Source: Paragyromitra xinjiangensis (Eukaryota > Ascomycota > Pezizomycetes > Pezizales > Discinaceae). From it: a stretch of 64,000 nt of DNA. The translations under genes were made by a program, and so were the position numbers. Of the stretch, positions 58,463-64,000 are shown piece by piece; the stretch's first letter is position 1, and every line of letters begins with the position of its first letter. Under the pieces are notes generated by a model, which ran no database searches, was not told where the DNA came from, and saw only the letters and a program-made list of their open reading frames with translations. The stretch lies in contig JBCAMK010000006.1 in the NCBI GenBank assembly GCA_038503065.1, forward strand, positions 1,612,001 through 1,676,000, given 5' to 3'.

Positions 58463-58530
58463 GTGTGCCAGGCACGGTGGTGGCACCTAATCGTGTGCCA
58501 GGCCCTATTCGCCCTGTGCCAGTGCTCCAG
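58463..58530. repeat. GTGCCAG short repeats with hairpin
   Basis: GTGCCA occurs at 58465-58470, 58495-58500 and 58516-58521, and its complement TGGCAC at 58481-58486, so a hairpin can form (with a bulged T, GGTG-GCCA pairs with TGGCACC). It lies just before the inverted-repeat element. Confidence 0.55.
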
Positions 58531-58580
58531 TTTACTGTGTGCCTGAATTCTTCAGTCTTAGCAAATGGCACTTGGGGGTG

Positions 58581-59095
58581 GGCTATAGCAGCAGGGTCTC
58601 AGTTCAGTTGACACCACCTAAACCACGACTTTCCACGGCTTTAGAAGGGTTTACCACTACCACTCTGGTTAATAAACTATCCAAAACAGGGGAGATCCCC
58701 TGCGGGTTGTTATCCCCCTGCCGGGGGCCCCATCACAACCCTAACCCCCCTAGCCGCTAAACCCTTACCAGTAACCTCTGAACCCTAAAGAGTAACCACC
58801 TAACCCTAAACATAACCGAATCATAACCACCTAACCCGAACCCCTAACACACACCAAAAGGTTTCAGTAGGCACATCCAGAGCATCTATGAACCAAAAAT
58901 CTCCGGAAAAGAGAGAGTAAAGCGAAGTAAACATTGCCTAAGAGTACAGATATTATTAGATGGTATTAGACCATAATAGCACGCTCAAAAGCGTGCTGTT
59001 AGAAGGGAGGAATAGGGGATGTGAGAAGGAGTGTGGATGTGGTTGGTTGGTGTCTCGAGTGTCGTCAACTGAACTGAGACCCTGCTGCTATAGCC
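58581..59095. mobile_element. 515-bp non-coding element with 32-bp terminal inverted repeats (MITE-like)
   Basis: The 32 bases at 58581-58612 (beginning GGCTATAGCAGCAGGGTCTC) recur as a perfect reverse complement at 59064-59095. No reading frame between them looks real. The interior (58735-58850) is rich in CCCTAA and TAACC units. Perfect 32-bp repeats at this spacing do not arise by chance, and a miniature inverted-repeat transposon relic is one explanation. I could not find a clear target-site duplication at the ends, so other origins (a duplicated and inverted segment) remain open. Confidence 0.55.
58735..58850. repeat. Telomere-like CCCTAA/TAACC tract
   Basis: CCCTAA occurs at 58739, 58783, 58804 and 58842, mixed with degenerate units such as CACCTAA and TAACCGAA. 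The fungal telomere repeat is TTAGGG/CCCTAA, so this may be a decayed interstitial telomeric tract. It lies inside the inverted-repeat element. Confidence 0.5.
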
Positions 59096-60515
59096 TCCTC
59101 CCTTTTCTTTACCAAAAGTTTAAGCCCGAGAACCCGACTATAAAGTCCGAAATCTTTACGACACTTTGGAGCTACGCATCGAAGTATTATATCGTTTGAA
59201 CGTGGAAGATAGAGAGCTCTGTCGATAGAGATAGCCCAATGCTATTCCTATTTGACCTGTGTTGGAAGACAAGAGAGCCTTCTCCGGAATTGCTTTAGAG
59301 GAAGTGTTTCAGCATGGTGTCAATGTAAGTTCCCTATGGTGACGACGTCAAACCCAGACTTACTTTATGTAGAGAAATACTGCTTTTCATCTAAGTGGAG
59401 CGCCACTGTAGGGGGTAACTGCTCAAATGATGTATGCCAAACATAGGCCCGAGGACATGTGTTGGGCTTTGAACCTCATTCCGGAAAATGCCTTTAGTCT
59501 GCATCTAATCGGTATCTTGGAACCATTAGCTGGGCGTATAACTGCCCGTAACATGTCTCACGGGAGCAATGCAACCCCTAGATTCTCATTCGTAGACATT
59601 CACCTTTGGGTAAAGGTAATGGCAAATATCCAGTTTGCTTATTTTCATCGCTCGTTATCACTCAACCGTTATTGACGACATTTAATTTATCTGCAGCGTC
59701 TACAACTTCTATAATAGGTAGAGATCAATTAATTCACCATCTTACATGTATGTACGTGCTTTGATGGGGTTATTAGCTGCTGTCGGGTGGGTCGGGTGGG
59801 CTGCTAGTCAGCCCCACGGAGCAGCGTCGAGCAAGGCGCATACCCATAATTCTTGGAACCTCTTGGGGAGGGTTCAGCTTCCACCCCTTCCTCATTGATT
59901 GCTTGGGGGATTTGAATTGATTTCTTTCTTTCACTTTTCATTTCTTTCTTCCTAAGAGGAACGTAGTTTAAAGTAAAAAGGACGGAACTTTGTTCGTTTT
60001 GCTTAATAGCATTAGGGATTTGACGACTATATCGTTGATTACGCTAGAGAAAGGTCATCGAATTGCCTCCACCATCCCGCTTGTTGGTTTTAGTTGTTTC
60101 ATCACTCATCGAAGTAGATTAAATTCCCTTAATCAAATTTCTTAGATCTCGTTGAGCTAATTAGATCGAATGCTGTTGCTAGTGCTTTCGTGGTGGGGTC
60201 GTTAAATACTCATGAGGCCCTTTCGAGTATTATTTTGATGTAATTCATCTACATAGATGCTTGAAGGTATGTGTATGGTGGTGTCTTCTCCTGTTATTTG
60301 GCTTGCAGCTTTTACTCCTTCTTTACTTTGGTGGAATATCGAATATTCGCTGCGTTATTTGCCGTCTTAAGGGGTTTTAATCGCAAATCTGTGCCTGCTC
60401 TAGTGAACGACTGCGTTCTTGCCACCACTTTCGTCTCTAGAGTCCATCCACAGGAAGAGTTGGCGTATCTAATCTAATCTATAAATTCCAGATCCGCACA
60501 CAACACCAACGAAAT

Positions 60516-61367
60516 CTACTTCGCAGCCGCCAACTTCTGATCCACGATCCTCTCCACCAACTTCTCCAACAACCCACTCCCCTCCCCTCCACCTAGATAC
60601 GCCTTCACCTGTTTCTAACCCCATCCCCACCATCAGTACCAGTTTGACCTCAAAACAGACAGTCTACTAACCTCAATATACTTCCCCGTCATATCAACCT
60701 CCACATTCACCAACTCCCCCTCCCTCTTCTTCGCCGTCACGATCTTCTCCTGCGTATACGCCACCAGCATAACCTCAAACCAATCCTCCCCAACCGCAAC
60801 AACCGTCAATGATGCGCCATCAACCGTTACATACCCCTTCTCGACAATATACGCCAACACACTCTTATCCGCCGGTCTGAACCTAAAAGTGAGCGCATTC
60901 CCATCCGGTGTGACAGAGACGATCGAGGCTGTGGTGTCGACATGACCCTGGACGAAGTGGCCGCCAAAACGGACGTGTCCGGCGACAGCACGCTCTAGGT
61001 TGACGGTTGATCCGACGGTGAGGGAGCCGAGGTTGGTGCGGCGGAGGGTTTCGGGCGCTATGCCGACTTTGAAGGATGTGGTGTCGAAGGCGGTTATGGT
61101 GAGGCAGGTTCCTGGTGGTTGTTAGTGGTGAGGGGTAGGAGGTGGTTTAGAGGGGGGGAACCGTTGACGGAGATGCTGTCGCCTAGATGGGCGTCGTCGA
61201 GGATTTCGGCGGCATTGGAGATGGTGAGGGAGGTGCCGCCGCCGCCGGTCGTGGTGTCGTCTTGGGGGATTAGTGAGGAGACGGCTGTTGGGTTGGGATT
61301 AGCTTTGTTTCGTGGGAATTGAGGGAGGTGACTTGCTTCCGATGGTTTCTACTATTCCGGTGAACAT
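60516..61367 (-). CDS. RIB5: Riboflavin synthase
   Basis: Last enzyme of riboflavin synthesis: two 6,7-dimethyl-8-ribityllumazine to riboflavin plus the pyrimidine. Four exons: 61367-61337, 61284-61162, 61111-60672 and 60608-60516, giving 228 aa. The signature start MFTGIVETIGTV is intact only if intron 1 is a GC-AG intron: exon 1 ends GGA A and the donor reads GCAAGT (61336), acceptor at 61285. The two lumazine-binding barrels are visible: GDSISVNGTCLTIT with RRTNLGSLTVG, HVRFGGHFVQGHVD, and the second VEKGYVTVDGASLTVV. The intron 2 donor (GTTCCC) is weak but its join restores VNGTCLTIT. The gene is transcribed toward DNA2. Confidence 0.95.
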
Positions 61368-61988
61368 GTTGGAAATGGGAATTGGAGACTGTGAGGGTTA
61401 GGTGGGAATTCGTCGGTGGTGTTGGCTGAGCTCCGAGTCAGTGAATGGTGACGGAGGAGGCGGGGCTGGGTAATTCCGTTGCGGCTCTGTGGCTTATCTA
61501 ATTATCTTGGGATGATCTAACTATTGGGCTTACTAATTTAAAAGAATATATCGCTCAGCTAATGCTGTAGAAGAGAGAAGCATGCAGGTATCAGTTTGAT
61601 GTTGCTGGTGTTGCGCCAACACTTGTGGTTTTGTTACCAGAAGCGGTAATTCTTGGGCATTAGTAGCACGAGTGACATATCATGACGGAACGTTTGACCG
61701 GAGCTAGAACAACCAACAGGTACGGACAGTTGAACTTGATCTAGTTCGCGACAAAACTTCACATCATTGCTCATATGGAGTTCCAAATCCACTCAAATGC
61801 ATTCGATAAAACGCCCTCAAATCATAGAGGTAAAAAAAAGAAATTCCGCCCCGTCCACACGGGAGATATTTTTTTGTTTACAATAGAAACAAGACCCAGA
61901 AAACCACTTTTTTATTTCATGATATTCGTAGCCTTCTAGTTCCCACTACCCTTCTCCACATCACCCGACATATTTTGTGTTAGGAAAA
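61368..61988. other. Intergenic spacer RIB5 / RPS26
   Basis: Promoter of RIB5 at its left end and the 3' flank of RPS26 at its right. AT-rich. No gene seen. Confidence 0.45.
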
Positions 61989-62676
61989 TTAAGCGGCGGC
62001 GACCTTGGCGGACTGGTTGGGGTTGACCTTCTTTCCGTCCTTGTTGTACCGGATCCTTGGGGGAGGGGCACGGTTACGGCGACCTTCTCGGGAACGAACA
62101 CTAGATTGATGAGTTAGGGGGAGGTGGGGTTTCGGGGGAGGTGGAGTACGAACCGAACGATCTTTCCGTGGATAGCGCAGGAAACGCAGTATTGCAGCTT
62201 CAGGTACATCTTGGGGACGGTGTACTCCTGGAAGACGGAGGCATCGGAGATATCACCTGCGGGGGGATTCATGTTAATATAACCCAAGGTAACCTCTTCC
62301 TTAAATATCCAAATCCACTTCATCCCCATCTTCCCTCAAACCAACAACACCACACCATCCTCTTGACCTAACCGAGCTAAAAGACAGGGAGGCGCAACAT
62401 ACGAATGGCAGCAGACTCAACCATGTTACGGATGGTAAATCTCTTGATGGCCTTGTCCTTGGGGGTACATCTGGAGCAGTTGGAGCAACGGATGGGCTTA
62501 ACGTGGCCACGACCCTTCTTGTTACGTCCGCTGTTTGAACACAAACATCAGCATCCAGGTTCTTCCCCGACACATCCAACCCAATCCCCCCTCTCTTCCT
62601 TCTCCCCGTAGAAAAAAAACGCGTTGGCTCAAAAGCAGTTGGAGGGGTCGTACTTGGAAGCTCTCTTCTTGACCAT
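61989..62676 (-). CDS. RPS26: 40S ribosomal protein S26 (eS26)
   Basis: Cytosolic small-subunit protein near the mRNA exit channel. Four exons: 62676-62654, 62530-62403, 62256-62154 and 62100-61989, giving 121 aa. It opens [20 protein letters not shown]; the zinc-binding Cys are in [14 protein letters not shown] and [10 protein letters not shown]. Core [19 protein letters not shown] is unchanged from the family, and the end [15 protein letters not shown] then [11 protein letters not shown] is typical of fungi. The first exon is only 23 nt. Introns (123, 146 and 53 nt) showed no convincing C/D boxes. Divergent from eIF3m. Confidence 0.97.
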
Positions 62677-63272
62677 GATTGCGGTTTTTGGTGGGGGGTT
62701 TTTTTGTCGGGTTTTCTGTGGGGTTCTGTGTCAGCACTTTTGGAGGGTTTGGCGAACGGGGGATTGGACGTACGAGAGGGTTTGGTCGTGGGCTGTTGGC
62801 GTGGGTGATTGTCGTCGTGGTGTTGGTAGTAGCGTTTACTGGTTCTCCAATAACTTTTGGCAGGGGAGCTCGGTGTTCGCTTGTTGTGTGGTGGGGATGT
62901 GACGGTGGGCCAGGGTTGGAGCCCTAGTCATGTGATATTAAGGATGAATAAAACTCTAGGGTCTGCCTTGTGTTCTTCAGAATTGAGGAAAGCTTCAGCT
63001 AGATGATATTATCTCACGCGCAATTAATAAAATATTGCTTTTATTTGTAGAGTAGGGTCTAAAAGAGCCGAGTCGAGAAGGTGGAGCAGATACTGGTGAC
63101 GAAACGTACACACCCAGCGCACACCATATCCCGACAGCCCCACCATGAAGCTTGAACTTTTGGCCTTGGCAAGCCCACAGTCAATTTCTCCCCCCACCTC
63201 ACTATCAAAAAATCCACTACAAACCCGCATCTCCAGGCTCGCGAAACCCCTATTCACCAACAAATCGCAATC
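62677..63272. promoter_or_regulatory. Divergent promoter region RPS26 / eIF3m
   Basis: Contains AGCCCTAG at 62920-62927, close to the AGCCCTAA in the RPL7 promoter. Pyrimidine-rich sequence precedes the eIF3m start. Joint control of two translation genes is plausible but inferred. Confidence 0.4.
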
Positions 63273-64000
63273 ATGGATAAGCCAATAAACACCCTCATGG
63301 TCGAGGGGTCGTTCGACGGTAAGTTCCGTTTTATCGATTTCTTTGGCAGAGTGGAAAAAACTAATGGCGGTGGTGGGATAGACCAGATCCTCGAGATGGC
63401 TCAGTATATCGATACACGTAGGGGCGCTGAGGGATTAGTAGCGGAGCTGGAGCCGCTCGTGGTAAAGGCGAAGGCGGAGGCAGAGACGTCGAAGAAGATC
63501 GCGGATGCTAGCGGGTCGTTCCTAGAGAAGGAGGAGAAGGAAGAGGCGTTGAAGAAGATTGTGGATGCTAGCGGGTCGCTGTCTTCTTCGCCGGAAAAAG
63601 GTACAGTGTTTCTTAAATCCCGTGTGTTAGGTTCTTGATATTGATATTGGGGATTATAGAGTATATCCCGGCGTATAACCTCTTGATCCACCTCGTCCGT
63701 AATTCCTCAGAGCTCCCGTCGCTCCTGCCGACGATCCTTCAGAATCTGTCTACGCCGCCTCCTACGTCACCACATAATGGACCGGCGTTGTCGGTTCATG
63801 CGTTGTCGACGATTTTCAATGTTCTCCCGGCGAATAGTCCGCTACGGTACCCAGTTCTGCGGACAACACTGAAGCTTGTTGCTGATTATGGGATGTATGA
63901 GACGTTGGCACCGCAGTTGAAGAATGTGGAGAAGTGGGTTGGTGAGTGGGAGAGTTCGGTGGAGGAGATTAGGGAGTTGTATTTGGTGATTGCAGGTATT
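63273..64000 (+). CDS. eIF3m: Translation initiation factor eIF3 subunit M (partial, 3' end outside window)
   Basis: PCI-domain subunit of initiation factor 3. Exons so far: 63273-63318, 63352-63600 and 63660-63995; the last bases (GTATT) look like the next donor, so the PCI domain lies beyond the window. It opens MDKPINTLMVEGSFD, the family start (NTLLIEGSF), then helical repeats ending SSSPEKEYIPAYNLLIHLVRNS and ALSVHALSTIFNVLPANSPLRYPV, all characteristic. A 60-nt unit in exon 2 is tandemly duplicated (63491-63550 and 63551-63610 region), so KKIADASGS and KKIVDASGS occur twice 20 residues apart where relatives have one copy. Confidence 0.92.
63491..63610 (+). repeat. In-frame 60-nt tandem duplication in eIF3m exon 2
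   Basis: GAAGAAGAT at 63491 and 63551 each start a near-identical stretch (GGATGCTAGCGGGTCG shared), offset by exactly 60 nt, equal to 20 codons. The second half of each unit has diverged. Confidence 0.75.

Larger units (their letters stand above)
58128..60515. other. Spacer with an inverted-repeat element
   Basis: Between DNA2 and RIB5, which converge. Its first part holds GTGCCA repeats and the inverted-repeat element described separately. From 59100 to 60515 I see no gene; a small tandem of GTCGGGTGG occurs near 59779-59800. Confidence 0.5.

Overview
The window is nuclear DNA of a filamentous ascomycete (Pezizomycotina). Genes are cut by many short introns (mostly about 45-80 nt) with fungal donors, branch points and acceptors. 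It encodes a SCAP-type sterol sensor, a Zn2Cys6 transcription factor and a NACHT-ankyrin receptor, all typical of filamentous ascomycetes. The high intron load (9 coding exons in a mitochondrial carrier, several microexons) hints at an intron-rich, perhaps early-diverging, lineage; that is inference only. Gene models below were joined by hand from splice motifs, protein-family conservation and frame sums; every joined CDS totals a multiple of three.

Layout. 0.3-3 kb: RRS1 (-) and the mitoribosomal DAP3/RSM23 gene (+), divergent. 3.3-7.3 kb: RPL7 (-) with an intron-encoded C/D snoRNA candidate, divergent from mitochondrial aspartate aminotransferase (+). 8.3-12.1 kb: NUP120 (+). 14.2-16.9 kb: an unrecognised acidic protein (-) and a KduD-like short-chain dehydrogenase (+). 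16.9-20.3 kb: gene-poor. 20.3-24.7 kb: an NLR-type receptor (SesB-like hydrolase, NACHT, ankyrins) (+). 26.5-30.1 kb: U1-70K (-) divergent from RAD51 (+). 33-36 kb: Zn2Cys6 regulator (-). 37.8-40.6 kb: mitoribosomal uL2 (-) and a Cup1-like LYR protein (+). 41.1-45 kb: SCAP (-). 45-49.6 kb: gene-poor. 49.6-52.1 kb: small ankyrin protein (+) and 2-oxodicarboxylate carrier (-). 52.9-58.1 kb: DNA2 (+). 58.5-59.1 kb: inverted-repeat element with telomere-like interior. 60.5-61.4 kb: riboflavin synthase (-). 62-64 kb: RPS26 (-) and eIF3m (+, cut by the window end).

Most genes are housekeeping: cytosolic and mitochondrial translation (RRS1, RPL7, RPS26, eIF3m, DAP3, uL2, probably the LYR protein), splicing, nuclear pore, and DNA replication/repair (RAD51, DNA2, both with MluI-box cores upstream). 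The accessory element is the NLR gene, whose third intron has lost its GT donor. Other points of interest are a 3-nt exon in the aminotransferase, a coding exon consisting only of the start codon (with a uORF) in SCAP, a GC-AG intron in riboflavin synthase, and an RPL7-intron snoRNA whose guide fits the conserved ACCCGAAAGATGGT segment of 25S rRNA. No tRNA, rRNA, CRISPR or intact transposase gene was found.
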